Shown: positions 9,268-18,958, counted from the stretch's first letter. The stretch: DNA of 64,000 nt from Thalassotalea psychrophila (GCF_031583595.1 NZ_CP134145.1:4030001-4094000), one strand, 5' to 3'. Translations and numbers: made by a program. Notes: generated by a model not told the origin, from the letters alone.

Positions 9268-9669
9268 TTCACTTTTCCTTGGCGGGTTTTATGCGATGAA
9301 TTTTTCTAAATGTGACTTAATCAATTTGGTATTTTTAGAAAACATCAATTTATTGGATACTCTGACCTTATATATAACTGCCTGTAAAACAATACTAAAA
9401 CGATGAGTTGGGGATGTAGTAACGGTGAAGTGGATTTTAGTTATATTTAAAGCGTAAATGTCTCTTTTTTGATACCAACCCCCTGTGAATGGCCACGTTA
9501 TCTCAGCCCAAGTCCGCTTTATCTTATTTAGATTGTTTCTGGCGAACGACCTTATATTCTTCAAATATACGAATTTTCTAATTAATAACATAAGACAATG
9601 AAATTTTATTAGGTCTTTATCATTTTCCAAATGACCTTTTTCTCATTCAGAGTCTTTTGAAGGTTTTTG
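9268..9669. promoter_or_regulatory. Divergent promoter region between symporter and GH3 genes
   Basis: A 402-base non-coding gap separates the divergent symporter and GH3 start codons. It must hold both promoters. A minus-strand open frame at 9289-9630 has no recognisable protein features and is treated as chance. I could not identify a convincing operator palindrome, and no LacI or other sugar regulator is encoded beside it within this window. Confidence 0.5.
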
Positions 9670-11904
9670 ATGTCTGCTAATAGTTGTTTAAAAATAATGA
9701 GTGAACTTAATCCAAATTTTGATTTACCGGTATCGCAACTATTATCACGCATGAATATTAGCGAAAAAATCGGCCAAATGAGTCAACTTGCCGGCGCCGA
9801 AGGCTGGATCCCTGAACATATAGCTGCTGCTCTTCGTCAAGGAAAGTTAGGTTCAGTGATAAATGAAGTTGACTTAAATACTGTAAACGAACTGCAGCGC
9901 ATTGCCGTTGAAGAAAGTCGATTAGGCATTCCCCTATTAATTGGCCGAGATGTGATCCATGGTTTTAAAACTATATTTCCTATCCCATTAGGACAAGCAG
10001 CAAGTTGGTCAACAGAGATTGTAGAACAGGGCGCTCGTATCAGTGCTTTAGAGTCATCTACCTGCGGGGTAAACTGGACTTTTGCACCAATGATAGATAT
10101 TAGCCGCGATCCTCGCTGGGGCAGAATTGCCGAAAGTTTAGGTGAAGACCCCTATTTATGCTCAGCCCTTGGTGTTGCAATGGTAAAAGGCTTCCAAGGA
10201 AAAAATTTAAATGATCCGGGAGCAATTGCAGCATGTGCTAAACATTTTGCCGGTTACGGAGCCTCAGAAAGCGGTAGAGATTACAACACCGCTAATATTC
10301 CAGAGAATGAACTAAGAAACGTTTATTTGCCTCCTTTTAAAGCTGCGGCTGATGCCGGTGTAGCTACTTTTATGGCTTCATTTAGCGATCTAAACGGTGT
10401 TCCTGCTTCTGGTAATGAATGGTTAATGAAACAAGTACTACGTGAGGAATGGGACTTTTCCGGTTTCGTCGTTAGTGATTGGGACTCTATCAGGCAGTTA
10501 ACCGTGCACGGTTTTACTGATAACGACAAAGATGCAGCGTTTGAAGCAGCTAATGCCGGTATTGATATGGAAATGGTCAGCCGTACTTATCATGATCATT
10601 TAGAAGCATTAGTCACTGAAGGTAAAATAGATATAGAGCAAATAGACCTGATGGTTGGCCGTATATTAACCTTAAAATATGACCTTGGTTTATTCGATAA
10701 TCCATATACAGAGCTTACGTCTTTACCAAAAGTACTGACTGAAGAAAACTTAGCAGCAGCCAAACAAGCTGCTCTTAAAAGCTGTGTATTATTAAAAAAT
10801 TCAAACAACCTGTTACCTATTTCTAGCCAAGAAACAAATTCAATAGCTGTTATTGGCCCAATGGCCGATGACGGTTATGAACAACTTGGCACCTGGGTTT
10901 TTGATGGTGAAACACAGCATAGCCATACCTGCTTACAAGCGATAAAAAACTTAGTTGGTGAATCAGTAGAGGTTAAATATGCGAAAGCGATAGAAAATAC
11001 TCGTAGTTATAATCAAGAAGATTTTGCCCAAGCTGTCAATATTGCCACAGCAGCAGATGTTGCCGTACTGTTTTTGGGAGAAGAGTCTATCTTATCTGGC
11101 GAGGCGCATTGTCGTTCGAGTATCGACTTACCCGGGTGCCAAGAACAATTAATTGACGCCATTAAAGCAACAGGTACACCTATAGCATTAGTAATAATGG
11201 CAGGTAGACCATTAACCCTAAGCAATATTATTGATAAGGTTGATAGCATCCTTTATGCATGGCATCCCGGCACCATGGGTGGCCCAGCTATTGCTGATTT
11301 GATTTTTGGTGTGCAATCACCATCAGGAAAGTTACCAGTAACATTTCCACGCAACGTTGGTCAAATACCACTTTATTACGCGCAAAAGCATACTGGAAAA
11401 CCGGCAACCAATGAATCTTTCGTGCATATGAATGATATCCCAGAACGAGCTGCACAAACCTCACTAGGTATGGCGGCTACTCATCTAGATACTCATTTTT
11501 CAGCACTATTTCACTTTGGTTTTGGTCTTTCCTATAGCCAATTTGAATACAGCAACGTTGAGCTTAGCCAAGAAAATCTTGCAATTGGTGACAGCTTACA
11601 AATATCCGCGCAGCTTAGTAACACCGGTAGCGTTGATGGCGAAGAAGTTGCCCAACTTTATATAAGAGACCTAGTTGGCAGTGTTACTCGCCCGGTAAAA
11701 GAGCTAAAAGGGTTTCAGCGTGTATTTTTAAGAGCCGGTGAAACAAAAATAATTAATTTTGAGCTTTCTACTGATGCGTTAGCATTTTATGACAGAAAAA
11801 TGCAATTAAACGCCGAAGCCGGCCGGTTTCAGTTATGGATAGGAGGATGCTCAGAAGCTCCTTTACAAACGGAATTCAACATTGTCGAAAAACACCATGA
11901 ATAA
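9670..11904 (+). CDS. GH3 family beta-glucosidase (BglX-like, cytoplasmic)
   Basis: A 744-residue family 3 enzyme with the N-terminal TIM barrel beginning at the LSRMNISEKIGQM segment, the (alpha/beta)6 sandwich domain, and a C-terminal fibronectin-III-like domain (about residues 650-740, LSNTGSVDGEEVAQLYI). The nucleophile is D270 in VVSDWDS; KHFAGYG is the conserved substrate-binding stretch. No signal peptide is present, so it should act in the cytoplasm on imported beta-glucosides. The ATG at 9670 follows an AAGG ribosome site; the TTG at 9667 is rejected. Its last bases overlap the start of the next GH3 gene by 8, so translation is probably coupled. Confidence 0.93.
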   Translation: MSANSCLKIMSELNPNFDLPVSQLLSRMNISEKIGQMSQLAGAEGWIPEHIAAALRQGKLGSVINEVDLNTVNELQRIAVEESRLGIPLLIGRDVIHGFKTIFPIPLGQAASWSTEIVEQGARISALESSTCGVNWTFAPMIDISRDPRWGRIAESLGEDPYLCSALGVAMVKGFQGKNLNDPGAIAACAKHFAGYGASESGRDYNTANIPENELRNVYLPPFKAAADAGVATFMASFSDLNGVPASGNEWLMKQVLREEWDFSGFVVSDWDSIRQLTVHGFTDNDKDAAFEAANAGIDMEMVSRTYHDHLEALVTEGKIDIEQIDLMVGRILTLKYDLGLFDNPYTELTSLPKVLTEENLAAAKQAALKSCVLLKNSNNLLPISSQETNSIAVIGPMADDGYEQLGTWVFDGETQHSHTCLQAIKNLVGESVEVKYAKAIENTRSYNQEDFAQAVNIATAADVAVLFLGEESILSGEAHCRSSIDLPGCQEQLIDAIKATGTPIALVIMAGRPLTLSNIIDKVDSILYAWHPGTMGGPAIADLIFGVQSPSGKLPVTFPRNVGQIPLYYAQKHTGKPATNESFVHMNDIPERAAQTSLGMAATHLDTHFSALFHFGFGLSYSQFEYSNVELSQENLAIGDSLQISAQLSNTGSVDGEEVAQLYIRDLVGSVTRPVKELKGFQRVFLRAGETKIINFELSTDALAFYDRKMQLNAEAGRFQLWIGGCSEAPLQTEFNIVEKHHE

Positions 11905-13723
11905 ACTTAAATACGACAAAGTCATTAAAGATAAAGTAGAAAAGCTTATTTCTTCGATGACCATAGAACAAAAAATTGGCCAAATGGTACAAGTGGAACG
12001 ACTTACCTGCTCGCCTGCTGATGTAAAAAAATATCATTTAGGTTCAATATTAAGTGGCGCTGGATCTTCCCCTGATAATAACTCTCCGCAAGACTGGGTA
12101 AACATGGTTGATGCATATTGGAATGCATCAATGGAAGCCGATGAAGACCATTTAGCAATTCCAATCATATACGGCGCTGACGCGGTACATGGTAATAATA
12201 ACGTTAAAGGGGCAACAATATTTCCTCATAATATTGGCTTAGGTGCTGCCAACGATGCTGATTTGATTGAACGTGTCGCTCACATAACGGCAAAAGAGGT
12301 TCTTGCCAGTGGTTTAGATTGGGTATTTGCGCCAAACCTAGCCGTTGCCCGTAATAATAATTGGGGTAGAACTTACGAAAGCTTCGCCGAAATTCCTGAT
12401 ATTAACGTTGAATACGCACCAAGAATAATAAAAGGCATGCAGGACAACATTAATGATGACGGCATTATTTGCTGTTTAAAACACTGGGTTGGCGATGGTG
12501 CTACATCTCACGGTGTTGATCAAGGTGATTCGGTTTTAAGTTGGGCCGAATTAGAAAAAACTCATATACCACCATTTAAATCAGCATTAGCCGCTGGTGC
12601 TCGTACAGTAATGGCATCGTTTAGTAGCTGGAATGGCGACAAGTGTCACGGCCATAAATATCTTCTTACTGACGTTCTGAAAAAAAACATGGAATTTCAA
12701 GGGTTTATCCTCTCCGATATGGATGCTATTGATTACTTATCCAGTGATTTCTATCAATCAATCGGTCTAGGGGTGAATGCCGGCATCGATATGTTTATGT
12801 TGCCACGCAACTGGCAGGAGTTTATCGAACATCTGCTTAGCCATGTTGAGTTAGGTACTGTACCTATGGGAAGAATTAATGACGCTGTACGCAGAATCCT
12901 TTCGGTAAAATTTGCGAGCGGGCTTTTCGAGGCTCCGCAACCTAAAGACAGAGAATGGGCAAATCATAAAAGCTTTGGCAGCTTAGCTCACCGAGAAGTT
13001 GCCAGAGAAGCGGTTAGAAAATCGTTAGTATTATTAAAAAATCAAGCAGGATTGCTACCTTTAGACAAAGAGAAACGTTATTTGGTTACTGGTAAAAACG
13101 CGCATAATTTAGGTCATCAATGTGGCGGTTTTACCATAGATTGGCAGGGCGTTACGGGTAACAACTTGATTGAAGGCGGCACATCAATTTGGCAAGGCAT
13201 AAAAAGCATAGCTCCTAACGCCCTATTAAATTGTGAGGTCAATTCTGATACTAGCGGATTAGCTGATTTTGACGCTGCCATTGTTGTTATTGGTGAACAT
13301 TCTTATGCCGAAGGCATGGGAGATATTCGTCATGGTGACAATATTATTGTTGAAACTGGCTCACTAATTAACGGCGAAATGAACCTTATAAAACCTTATG
13401 GAAAGTCTTTAGAACTCAACAAATTACACCCTGAAGATTACGACCTAATTAGCACGCTTAGCGCTAAAAACATCCCTGTTGTTTGTGTGTTAGTTTCTGG
13501 CAGACCACTTGTTATTAATAAAGAATTAGCAGCATCTAGTGCTTTTGTCGCTGCTTGGTTACCTGGCTCGGAAGGCCAGGGAATTAGCGATGTTCTTTTT
13601 GGTGATTATAATTTTCATGGACAGTTATCTTTCAGCTGGCCAAAAGAATCCCTCTCTAGAGTGAACATTGACAATACTCCTCAAAAGCCATTATTTAACT
13701 ATGGCTTTGGCTTAACGTATTAA
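11897..13723 (+). CDS. GH3 family exo-beta-glucanase (ExoP-like, no FnIII domain)
   Basis: A second family 3 enzyme, 608 residues, of a different subfamily from its neighbour: it lacks the fibronectin-III-like tail and carries the GGFTIDWQG segment and VGDGAT loop found in plant exoglucanases and marine ExoP. The nucleophile is D274 in LSDMDAID. The ATG at 11897 overlaps the upstream gene by 8 bases; the TTG at 11882 is less likely. Unlike characterised ExoP, there is no signal peptide, so a cytoplasmic exo-acting beta-1,3(-1,4)-glucosidase is expected. It ends 19 bases before the GH16 start, forming a GH3-GH3-GH16 operon. Confidence 0.92.
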   Translation: MNKLKYDKVIKDKVEKLISSMTIEQKIGQMVQVERLTCSPADVKKYHLGSILSGAGSSPDNNSPQDWVNMVDAYWNASMEADEDHLAIPIIYGADAVHGNNNVKGATIFPHNIGLGAANDADLIERVAHITAKEVLASGLDWVFAPNLAVARNNNWGRTYESFAEIPDINVEYAPRIIKGMQDNINDDGIICCLKHWVGDGATSHGVDQGDSVLSWAELEKTHIPPFKSALAAGARTVMASFSSWNGDKCHGHKYLLTDVLKKNMEFQGFILSDMDAIDYLSSDFYQSIGLGVNAGIDMFMLPRNWQEFIEHLLSHVELGTVPMGRINDAVRRILSVKFASGLFEAPQPKDREWANHKSFGSLAHREVAREAVRKSLVLLKNQAGLLPLDKEKRYLVTGKNAHNLGHQCGGFTIDWQGVTGNNLIEGGTSIWQGIKSIAPNALLNCEVNSDTSGLADFDAAIVVIGEHSYAEGMGDIRHGDNIIVETGSLINGEMNLIKPYGKSLELNKLHPEDYDLISTLSAKNIPVVCVLVSGRPLVINKELAASSAFVAAWLPGSEGQGISDVLFGDYNFHGQLSFSWPKESLSRVNIDNTPQKPLFNYGFGLTY

Positions 13724-13742
13724 CTATTTTTTGGAACATTTT

Positions 13743-15413
13743 ATGAATAACTTTTTATCTATTGAGCAAGCATTGAGAACATTCAAGTTCATTACCGCTA
13801 GCTTATTTATTTTTATGTTAAGTACAACCGTGCAGGCCGGCTGGCAAGTTGAATGGATTGACAAGTTCGATGGTGACGGTGTTAACTGGGATAACTGGAC
13901 TGCGCAAACAAATGCGAATTATAACAACGAAGTACAATGTTATACCGATGATGAAAGCTCAGCGAATCAAAACTACCAGGTATCTGATGGCACTCTTCAA
14001 ATCATCGCCAGAAAGCAAGCAATAAGCTGCCCAGGATTAGGTGGAGCACAAAAAAGTTGGACTTCAGGCAGACTAAACAGCAAAGACAAGGCCGAGTTTT
14101 TATACGGCCGAATTGAAGCTAGAATAAAATTTCACAATTTAGAAGGTGGTACTTGGCCGGCATTTTGGATGTTGGAAAACCGTATCAACCAGCAGCCAAT
14201 TAAAAATGATGATGACTTTAGTTTTTGGCCAAATCCTGGCGCTGGAGAAATAGACGTATGGGAATGGTTTTCCAATCAGCCAAACACCTTTATTACCAAT
14301 TTTTTCAACACTAACGGTTGCGCTAATGAAGTGAGATATAGTTACCCAAACGGTGGTAACGACGTTTTACAATGGCATAAATATGCAATGGAATGGGATG
14401 AAAACAACATCAGCTTCTTCATTGATGACACACTCGTTACTTCCCATAATATAAGCGCTTGTGCTCAATATAAGGAGCCAATGTTTATTTTACTCAATGT
14501 TGCTATGGGTGGAAGTTTAGGTGGCAGTATCGACTCAAGCCTAAATAAAGCAACCATGGAAGTAGATTATGTAGCGCATTGTACTCCAGATCCATCTAAC
14601 TCATCTGCATATTGTGACGAAGCTACACCTAATAATACGGTGATACTCGATGATGATCAGGATGGTGTTAATAATGACCTCGATTTATGCCCAAACACTC
14701 CATTAAACAGTGTTGTAGATAGTGACGGCTGTATTGTCACTGTGCCACCAGTAGTCGGTGATGATGATCAAGATGGTGTAAATAATGACCTCGACTTATG
14801 CCCTGACACACCTTTAAATAGTGCTGTTGATAGTGACGGCTGTATTGTCACTGTGCCACCAGTAGTTGCTGATGATGACCAAGATGGCGTAAACAATGAT
14901 CTCGACTTATGCCCTAATACACCATTAAATAGTGATGTTGATAACGACGGCTGTATTGTCATTGAAGAACCTGAACAACCAGAGCAACCTGTTCAACCAA
15001 ATCAGGCTCCGGTAGCGCTAGCTATTGGCCCAACAGAACAAATATTTGCTGGTGATTATGTGCAATTATCAGCAGCAAGTTCTACTGATGCTGACAATGA
15101 TACGCTTCAGTATCTATGGAGCCAAACGGCTGGACCACAAATTGAGCTATTAAACATCACCAGTAGTTCGGCAACGTTTAAAGCACCGACAGTTACAGAG
15201 CAAACAAGCTTTTCTTTTAAGGTTGAAGTGACCGATGGTAAGTTAACAGATACCGCTGTTGTAACACAGGATATTTACCCTGAAGCTGAAGTTGCTACCG
15301 AAACACAAACTAATAACGAAGCAGTAGATGACGACAATAGCAGCGGCGGAAGTATAGGAACTCTAACTATCCTGATGCTGCTTTTATTGAGAAGAAATTC
15401 GTTTACTAATTAA
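13743..15413 (+). CDS. Secreted GH16 laminarinase with TSP3-like repeats and GlyGly-CTERM tail
   Basis: A 556-residue endo-beta-1,3-glucanase of family 16. The ATG at 13743 gives a charged start and a hydrophobic stretch ending STTVQAG, a signal peptide. The catalytic motif ExDxxE is E169-I-D171-V-W-E174. After the catalytic domain come three 37-residue calcium-binding thrombospondin type 3-like repeats (DDDQDGVNNDLDLCP), a proline-rich linker, a PKD/Ig-like domain, and a C-terminal SSGGSIG motif, hydrophobic helix and RR. That last part fits GlyGly-CTERM, a signal cut by rhombosortase on proteins exported by type II secretion. It is the probable first enzyme of the laminarin pathway, held at or released from the cell surface. 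Confidence 0.93.
   Translation: MNNFLSIEQALRTFKFITASLFIFMLSTTVQAGWQVEWIDKFDGDGVNWDNWTAQTNANYNNEVQCYTDDESSANQNYQVSDGTLQIIARKQAISCPGLGGAQKSWTSGRLNSKDKAEFLYGRIEARIKFHNLEGGTWPAFWMLENRINQQPIKNDDDFSFWPNPGAGEIDVWEWFSNQPNTFITNFFNTNGCANEVRYSYPNGGNDVLQWHKYAMEWDENNISFFIDDTLVTSHNISACAQYKEPMFILLNVAMGGSLGGSIDSSLNKATMEVDYVAHCTPDPSNSSAYCDEATPNNTVILDDDQDGVNNDLDLCPNTPLNSVVDSDGCIVTVPPVVGDDDQDGVNNDLDLCPDTPLNSAVDSDGCIVTVPPVVADDDQDGVNNDLDLCPNTPLNSDVDNDGCIVIEEPEQPEQPVQPNQAPVALAIGPTEQIFAGDYVQLSAASSTDADNDTLQYLWSQTAGPQIELLNITSSSATFKAPTVTEQTSFSFKVEVTDGKLTDTAVVTQDIYPEAEVATETQTNNEAVDDDNSSGGSIGTLTILMLLLLRRNSFTN
14649..14960 (+). repeat. 111-bp in-frame tandem repeat (three units) inside the laminarinase gene
   Basis: Units begin at 14649, 14760 and 14871, a spacing of 111 bases or 37 codons. 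They are highly similar at the DNA level, including the inter-repeat linker TVPPVV, so they look recently copied or kept alike by recombination. Each encodes a DxDxDG-type calcium loop. Confidence 0.9.
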
Positions 15414-15425
15414 ACTAAGTTATTC

Positions 15426-15455
15426 TTAGTAGCGGTATGGTTATATCGCTACTAA
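15426..15455. terminator. Hairpin between convergent laminarinase and peptidase-like genes
   Basis: Stem TTAGTAGCG with CGCTACTAA, extended inward by further pairs to a GGTT loop. It lies at the junction of two convergent genes and overlaps the last codons of the minus-strand gene. No clear T run follows on either strand, so the terminator call is weak. Confidence 0.45.
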
Positions 15456-16610
15456 TGCTTGAATAAACATTTGCTCAATTTGGTCAACAATACCTTGCAC
15501 TTCTACTTTTTGCCAATCTTTAATTCGTGGCGTATGAATATGCCCTACCGGCAATTTTGGATTAAATTGATTACGAATTAAAATACTACGATAAGAAATT
15601 TCATTAGATAAGTATCCACCACCAGATCCCTGTACAGCAGTTTGATTGGCTAAATCAGCTAAACTACTTGCTGTAAACTTTCCCTTCTGCAAAGTTTCAA
15701 TAGCGGCGTTATCAATAACTTGGTATTTGCCCTTAGCTTTTTGCATTGCCGCAATAGGTAAACTAAATTCAACAAATTCAGGGCCATCTAAAGGCTTTCC
15801 TTGGTAAAAAGGGATTAGTGGATTTTTACTGTTTGCACCGGTGTAAACACCTAAATTGCCTGGCGCGACAGAACTACGACGCAGTCCAGGGAAACGCTCT
15901 AAATCAAACTCTTTGCGACCCATGCTTATTGTTGTCACCATATCAACATCACCAGATTTAATATGAGGCGTTAGCATAGTTTCAATCATGCCTTGGTCAA
16001 AATCAGCAAAGCGCACTGGCACGATTAATGTTTGAATTTCAGCTGTTACGCCATCTTGTTCAATTACCACACCATCTAAATTGATTGCCGCGATACCTGA
16101 AGGATTACTTTGCGCAATATTTCGATGTAAATAGAATGGGTCAAAACCGGTAACTAATATTTTTTTATCAGTATTTTTTGTAAATTTAACATCATTAAGA
16201 CCACGACTGGCTAACTCAAAATCACTCATTAGCTTAGACTGGCTAACCAAAGGTAGTTGATAAAATACGCTTGAAACTCTTAAATGTTTAGCCATTTGTA
16301 AACGGCCCCAATAAAGCGCCCTGTCATCAAAGGTTTTATGGGTTTGCATATAACTGGTTGCTTCTAGCCATAAGCTATTGGCAAATTGAGTTGCTAGTGT
16401 GTGCAAGCTTTTTTCGCCATCAACCTTAACTAATTCTGCGCTGAATTTATTAATTAATATATCAAACTGACTTGCAACTTTTGGTAGTTCTGCTTTTGCT
16501 TTACCTATTTTTACTTCTTCAACAGTGATGTATGTATTTACGTTTGCCAGCAAATTACTGCTAAACATAAATGTATAAATTAACGCTAAGCCATAAGTGA
16601 TTTTAAGCAT
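15441..16610 (-). CDS. Exported pyroglutamyl-peptidase-like (family C15-like) protein
   Basis: A 389-residue protein that starts at the ATG at 16610 (the longer frame begins at a TTG) with a clear signal peptide ending near SNLLANVN. The middle contains the strand ILVTGFDPF followed by an Asn-Pro-Ser segment (QSNPSG), as in pyrrolidone-carboxyl peptidase, where VTGFxPF and N-P-S are conserved. Intracellular C15 enzymes are only about 215 residues, so the N-terminal 170 residues and the export signal are additions. I cannot place the full Glu-Cys-His triad with confidence; no cysteine is visible where it should be. It may be a non-peptidase relative acting in the periplasm. Confidence 0.6.
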   Translation of the reverse strand: MLKITYGLALIYTFMFSSNLLANVNTYITVEEVKIGKAKAELPKVASQFDILINKFSAELVKVDGEKSLHTLATQFANSLWLEATSYMQTHKTFDDRALYWGRLQMAKHLRVSSVFYQLPLVSQSKLMSDFELASRGLNDVKFTKNTDKKILVTGFDPFYLHRNIAQSNPSGIAAINLDGVVIEQDGVTAEIQTLIVPVRFADFDQGMIETMLTPHIKSGDVDMVTTISMGRKEFDLERFPGLRRSSVAPGNLGVYTGANSKNPLIPFYQGKPLDGPEFVEFSLPIAAMQKAKGKYQVIDNAAIETLQKGKFTASSLADLANQTAVQGSGGGYLSNEISYRSILIRNQFNPKLPVGHIHTPRIKDWQKVEVQGIVDQIEQMFIQALVAI

Positions 16611-16791
16611 GAGGTACAAAATTCCTAAACGATTATTTTTTCGCGATAAAGATATTACATCAATTTTATTAAATAATATTATTTTTTATAAGGGTTAATA
16701 AAACTAAATCTGTCCAATTTAAACTATAACTTGGTAAATTCAGATTTAATTGCGATAATTCAGGTTATATTTATTTATCACATGGATCATT

Positions 16792-17028
16792 ATGAAACTT
16801 TTAGTTCGTAACCTCTCACGCGAAACCACAGAACAAGAAATTCGTCAGCTATTTACTGCTCACGGTTATGTAACTGAATGCACTTTGGTTCTTGACCAAG
16901 CTACAGGAAAATCAAAAGGTTTTGCTTTTGTTGAAATGCCAGATGAAAAAGAAGCCGCGATTGCATTAAAAAGTTTGCATGAAAAAAGAATTGCTAAGAA
17001 TAAAATCCGAGTTAAAATCGCTCAATAA
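16792..17028 (+). CDS. RNA-binding protein with a single RRM domain
   Basis: A 78-residue protein that is one RNA-recognition motif end to end. RNP2 is LLVRNL near the start and RNP1 is KGFAFVEM, with the aromatic pair that stacks on RNA. Small stand-alone RRM proteins of this kind occur in marine gammaproteobacteria and cyanobacteria and are often cold-induced; that is family knowledge, not seen here. The gene stands alone, with about 180 bases upstream and a hairpin downstream. Confidence 0.92.
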   Translation: MKLLVRNLSRETTEQEIRQLFTAHGYVTECTLVLDQATGKSKGFAFVEMPDEKEAAIALKSLHEKRIAKNKIRVKIAQ

Positions 17029-17034
17029 AATGAG

Positions 17035-17067
17035 AATTGGCTATGGTTTTACAAGTCGTAGCCAATT
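17035..17067 (+). terminator. Probable terminator hairpin after the RRM gene
   Basis: A 9-bp stem, AATTGGCTA paired with TAGCCAATT, lies seven bases after the RRM stop. The downstream T tract is poor, so strength is uncertain. Confidence 0.45.
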
Positions 17068-17138
17068 ATCCCCTCCATTTTTGCATCAACTTTATAACCT
17101 TGTTTTTTAATTCCTGTTTATGCTTATAGGTCGCAATT

Positions 17139-18779
17139 TTGATACACAAAAATAGCAATGTTAGAGTTTTTAGCTCACTAGCCATATTTTTAGTTTTAGC
17201 CTACTCTACAGTCGTTTTTTACATGGACTATTCTTACCTGTGGGCGAATCTAGGTAGCTCGGGACGTTTTTTCACTGAGCAATTTTATTGGATAGAAGTA
17301 CCTTTTATTCTAATGTGTTCGTTGACATTGTTTTTTCCAAAAATTAAGAACTACTTTGTCCGCTACTTCTTTCCTTTAGTGCCGTTCTTAGTTTTGTATT
17401 TAATGTTTGATCTTTTTTACAACTATTTAATTCGAATGCCTTTGCCTTCTGATTTTCAGAACATTGCTTCGATATTTGAATTTGAAATAGCAATGGCATT
17501 AGGCACAACATTGATGTTTTTACTGATCCCTATTTCCATACTGGTATTATTTTACCTAGCATCAAAAGATTTAAATAAAAAGACGCGTAACATCTCGATT
17601 ATTGTGCGTTTATTAGTAATAACGTCAGCCTTCTTCATATTAACTTCTAACTCTTTTATTAATTATCATAAGCAAATATTTAATTACTCTACATGGTCGC
17701 AAGAAGATACCATCAGAGAGAATGGCAAATTTTCCAGTTTTATCTATTACGCCAATAACGAAAGCAGTAATAATAAACGACTTAATCAATTTAACGAGAG
17801 CGACAGCCAAATTGATATTCATAAGACTCTATTTCCAAATAAAATTAAACAAAATAAAAACGTTCATATAATTGCGCTTGAAAGTTTTTTTGATCCTCGT
17901 CTAATACAAGATATTGCATTTAGCCAACCAATATTGGCCAAGGAGCTTACTCAATACCTCAATAATCAAATGAATTTCTCCCTGGTAACCTCACCAATTT
18001 ATGGCGGAGGCACAGCACAAGCGGAGTTTGAGCTGCTAACAGGAATTAAAGCATTATCAAAAGTAAATCAAATAGAATTTAATGTTATGCAGGGCAATAC
18101 AACCAGCAGCTTTGTTAACCACCTTAATCAGAATAACTACCATACGTTCGCAACGATTGCTGCCAGTGCATCATTTTTCAACTCAAAACAAGCTTACAAA
18201 AGCCTAGATTTTAACAATATAATTTATCTTGAAGAGCAATCCGGTTTTGAGCGAAAAAGTGGAGAAGACCCGGTTTTTGATGGTGACCTGCTTGATTATA
18301 ATTTGCAAAATATCAGAACGATACTAAGCAAGACCGACAAACCTATTTTCAATTATGTATTAGGCATGTATGGCCATATGCCATTTTCACGAGACTTAGA
18401 GAAAAGACCTGACATTGCAGTAGTTGAGCACTCAAACGAAAAAATTAAAAGGATCTCAAATCAGTTTTATTATAGAACTAAAGCAATCGCTCAATATATT
18501 TCTGCACTGATAGAACTTGACCCTAATTCGATTATTTTTATTACTGGCGATCATTTACCTTCAATACTTGGAAAAGATATTGAATATTCATTGAACAATA
18601 AAACCAACATTTCATTATTTATTGAAAATGGCAACACAATCGATGTATCCGGCAAACATTTTTATGAGATGCCTTGGTATATTTGGGATAGGTTGAGTGG
18701 GGTTAAATCTGATAGAACAATATCCACTAACAAAATGGAAGCTTTATACTTCAACTTATTGTCTCAGAGTCAATTATAA
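17139..18779 (+). CDS. LTA synthase/sulfatase family membrane phosphotransferase
   Basis: A 546-residue membrane protein with about five transmembrane segments in the first 180 residues, then a periplasmic alkaline-phosphatase-fold domain. Family marks include IIALESFFDP (first metal ligand), GGGTAQAEFELLTG with the putative nucleophile threonine, and FITGDHLPS with the metal-binding Asp and His. In Gram-negative bacteria such proteins transfer phosphoglycerol or phosphoethanolamine to periplasmic glucans or envelope polymers (OpgB-like) rather than making lipoteichoic acid. The start is a TTG at 17139; no ATG lies nearby in the frame, and the first helix begins directly after it. It appears to be a single-gene unit. 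Confidence 0.85.
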   Translation: MIHKNSNVRVFSSLAIFLVLAYSTVVFYMDYSYLWANLGSSGRFFTEQFYWIEVPFILMCSLTLFFPKIKNYFVRYFFPLVPFLVLYLMFDLFYNYLIRMPLPSDFQNIASIFEFEIAMALGTTLMFLLIPISILVLFYLASKDLNKKTRNISIIVRLLVITSAFFILTSNSFINYHKQIFNYSTWSQEDTIRENGKFSSFIYYANNESSNNKRLNQFNESDSQIDIHKTLFPNKIKQNKNVHIIALESFFDPRLIQDIAFSQPILAKELTQYLNNQMNFSLVTSPIYGGGTAQAEFELLTGIKALSKVNQIEFNVMQGNTTSSFVNHLNQNNYHTFATIAASASFFNSKQAYKSLDFNNIIYLEEQSGFERKSGEDPVFDGDLLDYNLQNIRTILSKTDKPIFNYVLGMYGHMPFSRDLEKRPDIAVVEHSNEKIKRISNQFYYRTKAIAQYISALIELDPNSIIFITGDHLPSILGKDIEYSLNNKTNISLFIENGNTIDVSGKHFYEMPWYIWDRLSGVKSDRTISTNKMEALYFNLLSQSQL

Positions 18780-18914
18780 GCCCTTCAACTTTCGAAACTT
18801 TTATTCAAAGCAGACCTTAGCTTGGACTATCTAAAGCCCTCATCCGTAAATAAAACACCAAACTAGAACCTACAATTATTTAAATTTATTCACCATATAA
18901 AATCCACACACAAC

Positions 18915-18926
18915 TTGTATATACAG
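18915..18926. promoter_or_regulatory. Probable HutC operator 1
   Basis: TTGTATATACAG, one mismatch from the palindrome TTGTATATACAA at 18959-18970. It lies 74 bases ahead of the hutC ATG and may bracket the promoter with the second site. The HutC consensus is quoted from memory. Confidence 0.7.
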
Positions 18927-18958
18927 ATTTTTTATGCGATATTACCCGTCGCTTTTAA

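Noticed and set aside
9289..9630. 113-residue minus-strand open frame in the symporter/GH3 gap
   Set aside because: No recognisable domain, unusual composition, and it would fill the space needed by two divergent promoters. Treated as chance.
14649..14960. CRISPR-like or minisatellite array
   Set aside because: The repeats are in frame and encode calcium-binding loops of the laminarinase.
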